Part shown: piece by piece, positions 1 to 12,164 of the stretch
Layout: every line of letters starts with the position of its first letter
Numbering within the stretch: the stretch's first letter is position 1
Assembly (NCBI GenBank): GCA_012934845.2
Contig: WNNJ02003482.1
Span: forward strand, 168,678 to 232,677
DNA: 64,000 bases
Source: Pomphorhynchus laevis
Taxonomy: Eukaryota > Acanthocephala > Palaeacanthocephala > Echinorhynchida > Pomphorhynchidae
Reading direction: 5' to 3'
Program-made: the position numbers and the translations under genes
Notes under the pieces: model-generated
What the model was told of the DNA's origin: nothing
The model's database searches: none
The model's input: only the letters and a program-made list of their open reading frames with translations

Positions 1-1290
1 AATGCCCTCGTGTTGATTTACGACCATTTAAGTAAGCATAATTTGATCCCTCCGGGTTTTCATGGGTTCGTTAAAAGTCACTCGGTCTATTAAGCAGTTG
101 GTGAGGTAGAGCTGTTTAGTCGGGATAATAGCCATCGTCTAGTTGTGGCTGTTTTTCTTGACTTTTCTTTTGCATTTGACCGCATTTTTTTTGTGATCTC
201 TTCTCTCATACCCCTCCTGTTGGCTGCGAGAATTGTGAACAGAGTGGAGATCATGCTGTATACCAAGCGATTTTACTATGAAGACGACTCTGATGCGCGT
301 CAGTTCTACCCTATTACAGGTGTACCTCAAGGTTCCCAACTTTCTCCTATCTTATATCTTGCTGCCTCTATTAAACTATTCAAAATATTTAAACGCGAAC
401 AACGTCTAGTGGTGTACGATGATGACACCACAGCCCTGTTCACTGGACCCAGGTGTAAAGACGTAATCTCTGACATCAGCCGTTTCTTTTCAAGATTAAA
501 AGACCAGCTACAGCAATCTAATCTTATTCTAAATCTGCAAAATCACAGGTGGTAGTTTTTCATGGCTCCCCTGCAGCGAAGAAAAAACTTAAGAGACTAG
601 CACTCTCTGCGCTCTCCTCTATATTTGCCTCTGAACCACTCCCCACCTTTACAAGTCGAGTAAAATACCTGGGGTTCACCGTTACGGTGAACTGGTCGGC
701 GAAAGCTGACCTGGATATACTTAAACGTATCCTGAAGAAAGCTAGGTGGGCACTGAAACGGGCTCAACATTTGTCATTGAAAGGGAAACCTAAGTGCGCC
801 TTTGGTGCACTTGTGCGCCTTTGGTGCACTTGTGCGCCTTTGGTGCACTTGTGCGCCTTTGGTGCACTTGTGCGCCTTTGGTGCACTTGTGCGCCTTTGG
901 TGCACTTGTGCGCCTTTGGTGCACTTGTGCGCCTTTGGTGCACTTGTGCGCCTTTGGTGCACTTGTGTGCCTTTGGTAATGCACTTGTGCGCGTTTGGTG
1001 CACTTGGGCTCAACATCTGTCATTAGGAGGGAAAAACCAGGTGCGCCTTTGGGACACCTGGCTATCTCGGGATTAGTCTTCTTTTCAAGAGGACGTCCCC
1101 CAGAGCAAAGGCTAAGGTTTCTTAAGCCTTAGCTTAAGAAAGCTGGTCTCTCGTTTACCCCGCATAGTTCGTTTCGATTGGATTCTTAGTGGGTGAAATA
1201 CCACGGGTGGTTCAGTCGAAAGGCGACGTGTTGGATCGGTTGGTAGGCTTAGATCCCCATTGACCTGTGGCCGTAAGAATAAGATGTATC
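1..1290 (+). mobile_element. Non-LTR retrotransposon (LINE family J1), RT 3' half and 3' tail
   Basis: The left edge cuts into a LINE reverse transcriptase. Visible RT motifs are VFLDFSFAFDRI (palm A, D in the usual place), GVPQGSQLSPILYL (motif B) and VVYDDDTTAL, the YADD box changed to YDDD. These lie in one frame (145-555); a second frame from 549 continues the thumb region (KYLGFTV..NWSAKADLDILKRI), so this copy is frameshifted near 550. The coding part is interrupted by a 19-bp minisatellite and is followed by a non-coding tail (about 1080-1290) that recurs at the 3' end of the minus-strand copy near 57.8 kb. Motif style suggests the Jockey/CR1 superfamily; the clade is inference. Four copies are in the window (also 7.03-7.21, 57.78-58.83 and 60.02-60.68 kb). 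Non-functional. Confidence 0.85.
794..1005. repeat. 19-bp minisatellite inside LINE J1
   Basis: Nine consecutive copies of GTGCGCCTTTGGTGCACTT start at 794, followed by a variant with three extra bases and a final variant ending at 1005. Because 19 is not a multiple of 3, three units give a 19-residue open repeat in every frame on both strands, which produces several spurious ORFs. The unit resembles a single-copy stretch of the same LINE (compare 1040-1060 and the sibling copies), so it is a local expansion of element sequence. Confidence 0.95.
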
Positions 1291-2560
1291 CAGAAGACTA
1301 CCATGGTTGAATACAATTTTTTAGTTGTTATTGACTATTGACTGTTCTGATTTGTGTCTCATTTTACCTTTTGGATTTTTAAGAAAACCTTTATTTATTT
1401 AAAAATGTTTTATCAAAGTTAAAACGGATATAAAATCTTTTTATTCGCCCTGTTCGATTCATTGATACATTGAATTTATTGCGACGATGAATTTATTTCA
1501 TTGAGACAAGTATTTTCGATCGGATATGTGTTCGATCACGGATGCCGATTATCAACTCTGACAACTACACATTTACCGCTCAATTTGAAAGCTGAAAATG
1601 ACGAGAAAGCTTAACATGTTCTTGAACATGTATTTTTTACTAATGAGCCCTACATCTTTGTCCATTATTGATTTGAAAATAATTCATTAATACCAATTGA
1701 ATCCATACACAATTTGATGCATGGCAACAATATCAAGTATTAGAACTTAAGGTTCAATAGAGTTAAACCCAAGTTCTGAAATCGAACTTCATATAGAAAG
1801 CTACTCAATCGTCTACATAACTTTGAAATAAAATATAAATAATATATAATAATATAAAAATATTAAATATACTATTTAATATTATAATATATTTATATAA
1901 TATATTTATTATATTTATATAATATATATAATATATTTATATTATAAATATATAATATTTAACCAATATGTAACGATAATATTAGAAACATTATAAAAAC
2001 TGAATGCAATTGCAAAAATCTTAATTTTGATAAAAATAAATGAAAAATATGTGTACTCATAATCTAGATTAATTGAAAATAGTGAATTAAGGAAAATGCT
2101 ATCAAAAGGATATAAATATTTTTTAAATAATTTTATTTATTATTTCATATAACACAAACTGTTTTCTTAATTTAATATCTGATTAATCCTATGGATTATC
2201 TGCATATGTTATACTTCTGCATCGATGTGAAAACTCTTTGCTCCCCACGGAATGAAAATCTGAGTTGTGTATGTCGACGTTTCATTAGACGTTGGCTTCC
2301 CACGTGACGACCGAAAACCTCGAAGGCATAAGGATGCCAAACGGCAAAAGGCAAAACTGATCTTCCGTGTCAAAGCGCATAATATCAGACTATGTTTTTG
2401 TTACTGATTTTGTTGATTACAGCTAATTTATTCGTATTAATACTGACAGTGAACTCTGTCCCTTGCCCCAGAAGCAGAGAATACTAGCGGAATAAAACCC
2501 ACGTTCGACCATGACAACTCGTTCTTCGTATTTCCAATTTTTGCGGGTATCAGGAAGGTT
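1291..2560. other. Intergenic, no gene seen; AT-rich tract
   Basis: No coding signal is seen. From about 1815 to 1960 the sequence is almost pure A/T with ATATAAT-like runs. A slightly GC-richer patch at 2220-2530 has no recognisable ORF or element motif. Confidence 0.6.
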
Positions 2561-4440
2561 ATAAATATAGATAACAATAACAATAAAATTTACAATTCGT
2601 TATATAATAACTTAAATGATTACTTTAGTAAGCTGATTAATAGTGAAAGCTCGAATATATCTAAGATAAACATTTGGAAAGATTATATATTTTATAAAAT
2701 TAAAAATAAAATGAAAATAACAAACAATTACAAAAGGAAAGATAAAATTAATAAAGATATGTATACAGAACTTACTAAATTAAAGGATAACTATATAATA
2801 ACAACTATTGATAAAGCTAGTAATAACTTTGTCTTTATATGCAAAAAGCTTTATTATGATATACTAATGAAAGAGGTTAATTCTAATGATTTAAATGTAA
2901 ATCCAACATATGAACGTAGTGAGTTGAGTTTAGAAACAATTATTACAAGTCACTGTTCTATAATGGATAAAAAGGGTATAAAGGTTGAATTAGATAATAA
3001 AACTATACCTATATTATATTGGAATCCAAAATTACATAAAAATCCAATAAAACCTAGGTTCATATGTAGTGCGTTTAAATGTACATTAAAACCACTTTCT
3101 GTCTATATGAATAAAATACTTAAAGTAATTAAAGCACACTTCAAAAAATATTGTAAGGTAATCGAAATTAATACTGGTATAAAACACTATTTCAGTATTA
3201 ATTCTACAAAAGAATTTTTAGAACAGACAAAAGGAATAAATTACATATAGATATATTACATAGATATACATATATATGTTATAATAATTATAACGCCTTT
3301 CTAACAAAAATTAAACCATCAAGTAAATATAAATATATGGATAAGATTAAATTAATATAATCCTTAAATATTTTGATAAATCAAAATTATTTAAAAGTAG
3401 GGACATCTATATTTAGACAAGTAAAAGGTGTTCCAATGGGTGGTAATAGTAGCCCAATTATAGCTGACTTGTTTTTAAGCTTTATAGAATATGAATTTGT
3501 TCATAACTGTTTGAAAAATAAATCTAAATTATATATAGATATGAAATATGTTTCGATATTTTTTTGGTATATGCGTATTTTACTCTAATAATTTTTATCC
3601 AATAAGTAAACAAATTAATCCAAGCAGTCTTATTCTTAATAAAACTAATATTAATGATAAAGAAGGTATATATTTAGACATTGAACTCTTATACGACCTT
3701 GTAGTTTTCTTGCTTATTTTTAAGCAATTTTTAAATTGACATCAGTTAAAACGATTATTAATTTATATCGTAAAGATAATATTTTTAAATTTTCAAGAAA
3801 AATATTTTTGCTTGAATATATTTATATATTTATATATAAATATTTTATATTATATACCATATAATATAAAATAAAAACGCTAAATAATGAAATTTTACGA
3901 ATTGCAACAATTTGTAACAATATCGGTGTTCTTCAAAATCATTTAGATAATTTAATATATGCATATTTTAAACTAGGTTACTATAAAAATAACATCAAGC
4001 AGAAAATAGTAAAATATATAAATCAACACAATAATATAAAGAATAAATTTAAACTCTTAAGTGGCAAATTTTTATGGATGGATAATAAATAATATACTTT
4101 GTATTAGAATAAGATACACTAGATAATCAAATTGCACTAGATAACCAACTTAATAATATTAAATATAAATTTAAAATCATTAGTGGATAATTTTTAAGGA
4201 TGGATAATAAATAATATACTTATTATTAGAATAGGATACTATATACTCAAATTTAATCAGAGGAAATACGTCCTTAGCACGTATGTGGCCCCGCTGTTAT
4301 GTTGGGTCGAGGAATTAGGGCCGAAACCTGATAGCATAGTTGTTCCTCTTGATGACGTCTAATCCTTATTCTGATACACCGTCTGTTATTTATTGCTCAA
4401 TTCATAAAAATGACTTTTATAAAATTTTATAACTTATAAT
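2560..4440 (+). mobile_element. Penelope-like retroelement PLE-A, 5'-truncated copy
   Basis: The copy encodes PLE reverse transcriptase in pieces. 2711-3250 holds the N-terminal part (ITTIDKASNNFVFI, then IPILYWNPKLHKNPIKPRF, the 'PKLHK' hallmark of PLE RTs). 3373-3588 holds QVKGVPMGGNSSPIIADLFL, the motif B region, and the thumb-like stretch reappears around 3890-4025. Stops and frameshifts separate the pieces. The non-coding 3' module (about 4262-4440, see the module entries) follows. The stretch 2570-2710 matches 38320-38480 of the longer copy at 37.4 kb, so this copy lacks only the region that carries the GIY-YIG domain there. Near-identical peptides in three copies suggest a family that was active fairly recently. 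Confidence 0.85.
4262..4440 (+). ncRNA. PLE-A structured 3' module (copy 1)
   Basis: This is the conserved end sequence of PLE-A. It starts with a small hairpin (ATACGT...ACGTAT). Next come helix strands GGCCC (4287-4291) and GGGCC (4318-4322), interleaved with CTGTTATGTT and AGCATAGTTG, then a conserved block with TGATGA and CTAATCCTTATTCTGATAC. Helices 1 and 2 cross, which is a pseudoknot topology. It is called an RNA element only because of its position and conserved pairing; transcription is not shown. Confidence 0.5.
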
Positions 4441-4499
4441 ATTATAAGTTATAATATTACTACTTTTAATTTATATCGTTAATACGACATATTTAAATA

Positions 4500-6780
4500 A
4501 CTAAATTAGTGGACTGGACAAGCGCACTAAACCAACTTACAGAATGAAAAAACTGAGCTAACAGAACAGGCGTATTGAACAAACGAACTGAACAAATAGA
4601 ATGGAACAATTGAGAAAACGAACTAAGTAAAAGGTCTAAACAAATAGAAGAAAGGAAGAAACAACAGAATTAACCAACGGAATGAGAAAATAAAATGAGC
4701 AAACGAAATAAATTAACGGACAGAGCATACGAAATGAATTAACGAACTGAGCATACGAAATGAATTAACGGACTGAGCATACGAAATAAATTAAAGGACT
4801 GAGCCTACGAAATGAATTAACGGACTGAGCATACGAAATGAATTAACGGACTGAGCATACGAAATGAATTTACGGACTAAGCAAACACGGACTAGAGAAC
4901 GGACTGACAAACGGACTAAGCAAACGGACTAACCAAACGGACTGAGCAAACGGACTAAGCAAACGGACTAAGCAAACGCACTAAGCAAACGGACTAAGCA
5001 AACGCACTAAGCAAACGGACTAAGCAAACGGACTAAGCAATGGACTAAGCAAACGGACTAAGCAAACGGACTAAGCAAACGGACTAAGCAAACGGACTAA
5101 GCAAACGGACTAAGCAAACGGACTAAGCAAACGGACTAAGCAAACGGACTAAGCAAACGGACTAAGCAAACGTACAAAGCAAACGTACAAAGTAAACGGA
5201 CTAAGTAAACGGACTAAGCAAACGGACTAAGCAAGCGGACTATGCAAGCGGACTAAGCAAACGGAGTTAGCAAACGGACTGAGCAAAAACAGAGCAAACA
5301 AACTGAGCAAACTGGCTAAGCAAACAGACCGAGCAAACGGACTGAGCAAATTGGCAAACCAATAGGACTAAGCATAAAACTGATCGAACAGAATGTCCAA
5401 ACAGACTGAGCAATCGGACTGAGATAATTGAACAAATGGACTAAGCAAACGAACTGATAAAACAAATTAAACAAGCGGACTGAGTAAATGGAATTAACAA
5501 ACAGACGAAACAAACCGAATGAACACACAGACTGAGCAACGAACTGAACAAACAGACTGAACATTAAAATTGAACTATACATACTAAAGATAGAAAAAGC
5601 ATACTGGACAAATGGACTGAATAGGAACACTAAGCACACAGACTAAACATACAGTCTGAACAAATTAGTTATACAAACTAATAGAACAGGATAAACAAAC
5701 AACATGAAAAAGCGAGCTCAACAAATAAACTGAACAATCAAGATGAATAAGTGATCTGAACAAACAAACTAAACAAACGGACTGAACAAACCAATTGAAC
5801 TAACTAAAATAATAAACGAAACTAACAAACTGAACTAACGAAATGAGCTAAAGAACTGAACTAACGAATTGAATTAACAAACTGAAATAACGAACTGAAC
5901 TAACAAGCTAAACTAACAAACTCAAATAACAAACTCGATTAATAACTCAACTAACAAACTCAACTAACAAACTCAACTAATAACAAACTGAGCTAACGAA
6001 CTGAACTATCGAACTAAACTAATGAGTTGAACTAACAAAATGAACTAACGAACTGAACTAACAAATTGAACTAACGAAATGAACTAACGAAATGAACTAA
6101 CGAACTGAACTAACGAACTGAACTAACGAACTGAACTAACAAACTGAACTAACAAACTGAACTAACGAACTGAACTAACGAACTGAACTAACGAACTGAA
6201 CTAACGAACTGAACTAACGAACTGAACTAACGAACTGAACTAACGAACTGAACTAACGAACTGAACTAACGAACTGAACTAACGAACTGAACTAACGAAC
6301 TGAACTAACGAACTGAACTAACGAACTGAACTAACGAACTGAACTAACGAACTGAACTAACGAACTGAACTAACGAACTGAACTAACGAACTGAACTAAC
6401 GAACTGAACTAACGAACTGAACTAACGAACTGAACTAACGAACTGAACTAACGAACTGAACTAACAAACTGAACTAACAAACTGAACTAACGAACTGAAC
6501 TAACGAACTGATCTAACGAACTTAATTAACGCATTGAACTAGCATACTGAACTAACAAACTGAACTAACGAACTAAACTAACGAACTAAACTAACGAACT
6601 GAGCTAACAAACTGAATAAACGAACTGATCTAACGAACTGATCTAACGAACTAAACTAACGAACTGAACTAACGAACTGAATTGACGAACTGATCTAGCG
6701 AACTGAACTAACAAACTTAATTAACGCATTGAACTACCATACGGAACTAAATCACCTAACAAACTAAACTAATAAACTGA
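4500..6780. repeat. 13-bp minisatellite array, about 2.3 kb
   Basis: A long tandem array has a basic period of 13 bp throughout. The left half is dominated by GCAAACGGACTAA units, the right half (about 5800-6720) by CGAACTGAACTAA units, with degenerate edges. Around 4735-4860 a 26-bp double unit (GAGCATACGAAATGAATTAACGGACT in two halves) is amplified. The apparent ORF on the minus strand at 5316-5639 is a by-product of the repeat. Confidence 0.95.
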
Positions 6781-7029
6781 TAAATGTCGGAGATGTCGGA
6801 GATCTCCAAAATTATAATAAATGCCGAAGATTCGGATAAAATGTTGCGAATATGTGTTACGGCTACTGAATTCTTATGCATAAAAACTAATTTAGAATGC
6901 AAATATAGAAAACTAATTTAGAAACTAATAAAGAACACCTCATGTGTATCTAACGGCAACGTTTTTAGACACATGTAATTTGCAAAACATCACCGAAATT
7001 GGGTTGATAATGATTTTAATACTGAATAA

Positions 7030-7215
7030 TATAAGGTCTGGTCGGCGAACGCTGACTGGATAGACTTAAACGTATCTTGAAGAGAGCTAGGTGAGCCCTA
7101 AAACGGGCACAGCATCTGTCATTGAAAGGGAAAACCCAGGTTTTCCCTTTCATCTGGGGCACTTGGGCTATCTCGAGATTAGTCTTCTTTTCTAGAGGAC
7201 GTCCCCCAGAGCAAA
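7030..7215 (+). mobile_element. LINE J1 fragment (copy 2)
   Basis: The sequence matches 690-1100 of the first copy: CTGGTCGGCGAA..GCTGA, the AAACGGGC..CA block, and the shared end GGACGTCCCCCAGAGCAAA. It contains only one unit where copy 1 has the 19-bp array, supporting a later expansion in copy 1. A short inverted repeat (AAGGGAAAACCCAGG / TTTTCCCTTTC) sits at about 7125-7150. Confidence 0.85.
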
Positions 7216-7384
7216 AATCAGATATTAAGTAAACATTATAATACTGAGAACATACCATTTTTAAAAAGTGATGTATGAGAAAATTCGAAATTAAATGTGA
7301 TATAAAAAATAAATAGCAAGGATCTTAATCGCTATCAATAATATAAAAATAAATTTAAAAGTGATATCAATTAATATTATTCCA

Positions 7385-9345
7385 ATACATACCAAAGCCA
7401 AAAGGCTATTCAGGCAGAGTCCAAAAAAAGCAAATGGTCAGTCAACGTAGCTAATTAGGGTATTCCAGTGGTAGTGTTGAATGGCGGCATTGTTCATGTA
7501 TCCATTTGTAGCATCGTGATTAAACGTTCTCAAACTGGGGGCTGCAACGACTTCCTCAGGCAACAAGACTCTGCTATGTCCCCGCAACTGATCTACCCGC
7601 CTAGTGATTACATCGGTGGGATAACCTACCACATCATTCGACATATGCCATAGACATAGCATTTCCAAGGATATGAACCTCTCACGTACCGACAACATCC
7701 CAATACGACTTAGACGTACATAATAGTCAATACCACTTAAGCCAATACAGAGCCTCGATCCGCGCCTAAGAATAGACTCCAGGTCTAATAGTTCTTGCTT
7801 AGTGACAGGGAAACAAGCCTGAATGCAGTGCTCCAAGTGTGACCTGACGATGGAGATGAATGACCTCTTAAACATGTGACAGCTTAACCTGAGGAATGCA
7901 TTTTTAATACAATATAACGCCCTAGTAGCTTTACCTAGAAAGAAGTCGGTGTTCAACTTTGTTTTCAAGGATCTATGGACAATAATCCCTAAATCCTTAT
8001 GATGAGACACTTCCTTTAAGACCATATCTCCAATAAAGTACCTTAGAGTTTCAATAGGGCGACCTAGTTGCATGAGGACACATTTATCAACATTCAACCG
8101 TAGTCCGGTAGAATCGCACCACTTGATCAGGGAGTTTAGATCATTTTGTAACGATACTCGATCAGCAGGACTTCTAATGATCGACCAAATCTTTAGATGG
8201 TCTGAAACGCTAGATGAGAGCGTGATAAGCGGAGTAGCAGATCATTAATGAAGATTATAAAGAGCAGTGGGCCAAGGACTGATCCCTGCGGTACGCCAGA
8301 ATTAATATTTACCGAATAAGAAAACACACCCCTCACACAAACTCGGAAAGACCTATTCGATAGAAATTCCCTGACCCACTCACAAATATATTAATGAAGT
8401 CCATAGTGATACAGTAAAGACACTATGCCGTCGTGTGGTACCCTATCAAAAGCTTTCAAAAAATCAAGGAATACTGTATGAACCTAAAACCCAGCCCCCA
8501 GAGCATCAGCCTATTTTTCACGCGCAGTTAGTAGGTTAGTAAGGCATGAACGTCCGATCCTGAAACCATGTTGAGATTCAACCAATATGTGATTACGATC
8601 CAAATGATTCCTGATTCTACTAGCAATGATTCTTTCTAAAAGTTTGCAGAATACGCTAGTCAAGCTAATGGGCCGAAAGTCCGCGCAAAAGCTAGCAGGA
8701 TGCTTTTTGGGAATAGGCACCACAATTGCACACTTCCAACTGTCAGGAATCCAAGATGTGTCTAAGCTGTATCTGAAGAACATAGTTAAATCATTGTTCA
8801 GTTCGTTCGCTAGGGATTTGACGAGGAAGGGGACAATATTGTCTGGTCCCGGAGATGTAAACGAATCGAGCTTCATAACCTCGTTCAACACCTCATCCAC
8901 TCTGAGTGGACGAACACAACACCGATGAGCAACCGGAACATACTTATAACTAAAGTCATGCAGTTTGTTAGAGGTCAAAGCCTGTACCAAGAAGCCATCA
9001 GCTAAATGTTGGGCGATTAGAGACGGATCGGTCAAAGTTTCAGTTGGCGTTTGGATTGAGCTAATTGTGGCGACAAGTGTTCTGTTGTTTCTTACATAAG
9101 ACCAAAACCTCCTAGGATTCAAAGATGCATCCATGGCGATACTATCTTCGTACGAATAGCGTTTCTGAAATTTTAGCCGATTGCATAAGTTCCGAGAGTC
9201 GATGTAGGCACGTTTTGAAGCAGGAGAACGCCTAAATTCGCGCCACATTTTGTTGCGGAATCTTATAGCATCAAGAAGCTCTCTGTCGAACCAAGGAGGA
9301 TGTCCATGCTTGGACTTGCAGGCACGTAGCGGAGCAAAGATATCA
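7385..9345 (-). mobile_element. CR1-like LINE, copy A (5'-truncated)
   Basis: On the minus strand, 9248-8511 encodes the endonuclease-RT linker and the RT start: FRPISLTSVFCKLLERIIAS, then SQHGFRIGRSCLTNLL. After broken frames, 8097-7438 gives the C-terminal part (HHKDLGIIVHRSL, then a tail with LPEEVVAAPSLRTF). The W-S-LP-E-VV-A-PSL ending is typical of CR1/L2/Daphne-type LINEs (family knowledge). Compared with copy B at 15.2 kb this copy lacks 24 codons between GHSRVL and LPEEVV, an in-frame deletion with TTG at both edges. The element start is lost at about 9345; the 3' end runs into an AT/TAAT tail at about 7385. Confidence 0.9.
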
Positions 9346-9473
9346 GAATTAATTCATTATTAATTCATAAAATTAATTCATTATTCTATTTACATAAATA
9401 GCAACTAGTTCAATATTACAACTGGCTTAAGAAATAATATAGTTCCATAACATTTAACTATTAAAAATTACTT

Positions 9474-9882
9474 CTTTCTCACTAGATATAAAATTTATTA
9501 TACCGAACTGTTGTATTTCCTATTTGGAAATATTCGGCCAAATATTTCAAAATCAAATATATTGATTTTTAAAGCAATCAATATCATGGTACCATCGGAT
9601 TTTAAAAATAATAATTAATCATATGCCAATGCTTGTAAACATCGAATAAAAGTTTAGTCCATAAACTCTAACGTTTAAAAAATGTTGTACAGGTTTATTA
9701 GATGGATCCAGCAAAATGTATTACACCAAGTTATTTTTATAGAATAAACTAATTAGTGACTTGCGGTCATTCAATGTAATCATTGTTCGCCTGAAAATTA
9801 ATACGGTGGATAAATGCTAACAATAACTACCTATAAATCGTAACGATACAATAGCAAAAATTAGTAGTCAAGTTAAACAATA
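9474..9882. repeat. 409-bp direct repeat D, copy 1
   Basis: From CTTTCTCACTAG to GTTAAACAATA this segment is nearly identical to 17440-17848; I count about four substitutions and no length change. It carries no coding potential. Its identity is unknown: it could be the end of an unrecognised mobile element or a segmental duplication. Confidence 0.95.
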
Positions 9883-10985
9883 CTATTATTGATTCGTCAG
9901 ACACTCCATGCACTACCATATCCACAAGACAGTATGATCTTATCGAACATGTATGTGTCACTGATGCCATGTGAATATTTAAATAATAATCATATATTTT
10001 CAGTTTGAGCTTTTGAGCAACCAATGCGTCAATAAAATTTTAGCACTCCCAGTATCAATCAATGCCGACAACATTTTTCCTTGTATTTAAACATAAATTA
10101 GCTTTTCGAAATGTTACAAATTTTGTTTGCAGATACAGGTTGTGGCCGTCGGAGAGAATTGTTGGCATTAGATAGCATTGGATACAGATGGGATGCGTTG
10201 TTGGGCGTTCGTGAAGGTCTGAAGCGACAAACATTAGAATAATGGCGAATCTTTTCGCATCACCTGCAGCGAGCAAGGCGTGCTGGACACTTATTTCGAG
10301 AATGACGTTGTTGTGCACAAAAACATATCGATCGTGTGTACTGGAGGTATAGGAACATTGTTCATGTGAGTCTAATAATGGCTTCTCAGTGGGTATAAGT
10401 TATGTAAAAAAAATATTTATTTATTTCAATGGGTATGGTTGATACATGAGGATCAGTAAAGTGATAGGATTCGATGTGAGTCCGTGCAAGTTCAAGTGTT
10501 CGTGCTTTTTTGATCGCATCAAATAATGTCAAGTTTGATATTTCTCATAATCTTCGGCGTACATTAGTCGACACAATCCAGATAAAAAGGCGTCTCTAAC
10601 GTAGAGATCCCGGGGTTCGATTGCGTTGACTGCAATGAATTCGCAGTTTTTACTCAGCAGATTCAAATGTTGTAAAAATTCGTCGATCTTTTAGTCAGTG
10701 GTTTGTGCACATGTGATAAATTCATAACGAGCAAAGACGTCATTTTTCGGTTTTAGATATAATCGATCCAGACATTCGATCGCAAAGTCAAATTTGTCCT
10801 CGTTCGAAACGTATCTATAAACTTCCTGAGTAAGATATCGAATTTATCGGGTACCGAAAGTTCTGGAATCTTTGATAAAAATTTTGAGAAACGTCGCTTC
10901 CAGTGGGTTCAATTGATTTTAGAATTAATAGAGTTGGGAAGTATAGAGAGCAATTCTGGCTTGATTAGTTTCTCCATGTTACAAT
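9883..10985 (-). mobile_element. LTR-retrotransposon fossil (Gypsy type), gag-protease part
   Basis: On the minus strand, from about 10985 downward, translated pieces resemble Gypsy-type Gag (LYLKPKNDVFARYEFITC and IDEFLQHLNLLSKNCEF), followed further on by a protease-like ALIDTGS motif near 10060. It is broken in several places and lacks a recognisable RT, integrase or paired LTRs, so it is an old partial copy. It is distinct from the element at 12.06-16.70 kb. Confidence 0.65.
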
Positions 10986-11636
10986 ACTTGAATAAATTGT
11001 GATATTAAACGAAATTAGAAGATAAAGCAAGATAGAGGCTTTATTCAATTATCTTAAACACAATCATAAGTTAGAAGATAATACAAATCACTATAGTAAT
11101 ACCACAATGCTGGTTTCAGAAATTGAGTAATTACGCAGGTAGTAAAACAGTTGTAAAAAGGAAAAACTTTAAAATCGGGTATAGGTACTGTATAACTTTT
11201 TATTGGACCTTTTTATATAAAATTTTAAATATTTTCTATAATTTCCTTTACTTTTTAATACTACAAAATGTATTGCCACTTTTAGTTAGACAAGCAACTT
11301 TTAAGTTTGACAGCTAGAAGATTTGTCATCGAAATTAATCTTTTAAATTTGAAATTTTTAGGACTCATTTGCTAGTTCCCACTAGGTATTTTTAAATAAA
11401 ATTATTATTAAAATATAATTTATGATTGCATTGTACAAATTGTTATTAGTTATATCAAATTTGATTTACTATATGTCAAATTTAATTGTTTAAAAATAAC
11501 CCTTAAACTTTATTTAATTAGATTTTCGCGTATTAAAAAGTTAAGCTTTTAAATTATTAGATTGTCGTTAGTATGTATAACAGAATCCTAAATGTAAGTA
11601 TTGAAAATGTTATATATCATTTCATTTAGTATCTAT
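10986..11636. other. AT-rich spacer, no gene seen
   Basis: Probably leader and flank of the preceding fossil, then unremarkable AT-rich sequence. The small plus-strand ORF at 11123-11317 has no recognisable motif and is probably chance. Confidence 0.5.
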
Positions 11637-12045
11637 ATCTAAGCAAATACTCATTCGTGAATTAAAGTATTCTATCAGTTATATTTTATATAATTCAGGT
11701 TATAATTCACATTTATATCTTAATCATAGTGGTCAATATTTAAAGCTAATTTTGACTGCAATTCAATGCAAATCAGAAATATATATGAGTTAATTATTTT
11801 CCAGTCATTGTAAAATACTGTAGCTTATATAATGTAGTTTGAATTGCGTATTTATAATTAATAAAGAATGATTAAACTAAACTAGACGCAATTTATAAAA
11901 GAGGTATCTATAATGTATTATTATATACAAGGTGTTAGCTGAGACGCTGTTTTGCCTGATAAAAACAGTTTATAAATTAATATAGGGTAACCAGTAAATT
12001 GTCCGCAATAAGATCATTTGAACAAGCAGGATTCAAGATATTCGT
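11637..12045. repeat. 409-bp direct repeat R, copy 1, flanking the Gypsy fossil
   Basis: From ATCTAAGCAAATAC to AAGATATTCGT it matches 16700-17109 with roughly a dozen or more differences. It lies outside the LTR of the element that separates the two copies, about 11 bp before it. Confidence 0.95.
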
Positions 12046-12056
12046 CATAATCATTA

Positions 12057-12164
12057 TGTCATAATCATTCCTTTAGTTAAACTATCTGTTAAACTATTTA
12101 CATATTTTAATATTTACATATTGTAGATTAATTCGAATAAAACCTCTAGTGTTCGATCTCTTCA
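12057..12164 (+). repeat. 5' LTR, 108 bp
   Basis: Starts TGTCATAATCATTCC and ends CTCTTCA; paired with 16590-16697. Unusually short for a Gypsy LTR, but both ends have TG/CA. Confidence 0.85.

Noticed and set aside
764-1026. Overlapping ORFs on both strands rich in Cys, Leu and His
   Set aside because: All are translations of the 19-bp tandem repeat, which is open in every frame; not genes.
4318-4352. Canonical hammerhead using GAAA then TGATGA of the PLE-A module
   Set aside because: The order could only be a permuted (type II) hammerhead, and the needed helix III closing with a UH cleavage site is absent.
5316-5639. 107-codon minus-strand hydrophobic ORF
   Set aside because: Lies in the edge of the 13-bp minisatellite; its Leu/Phe pattern follows the repeat period.
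10600-10640. GGGGTTCGATTGCG resembling a tRNA T-arm
   Set aside because: No acceptor or anticodon stems around it, and it lies in antisense Gag sequence of the fossil.
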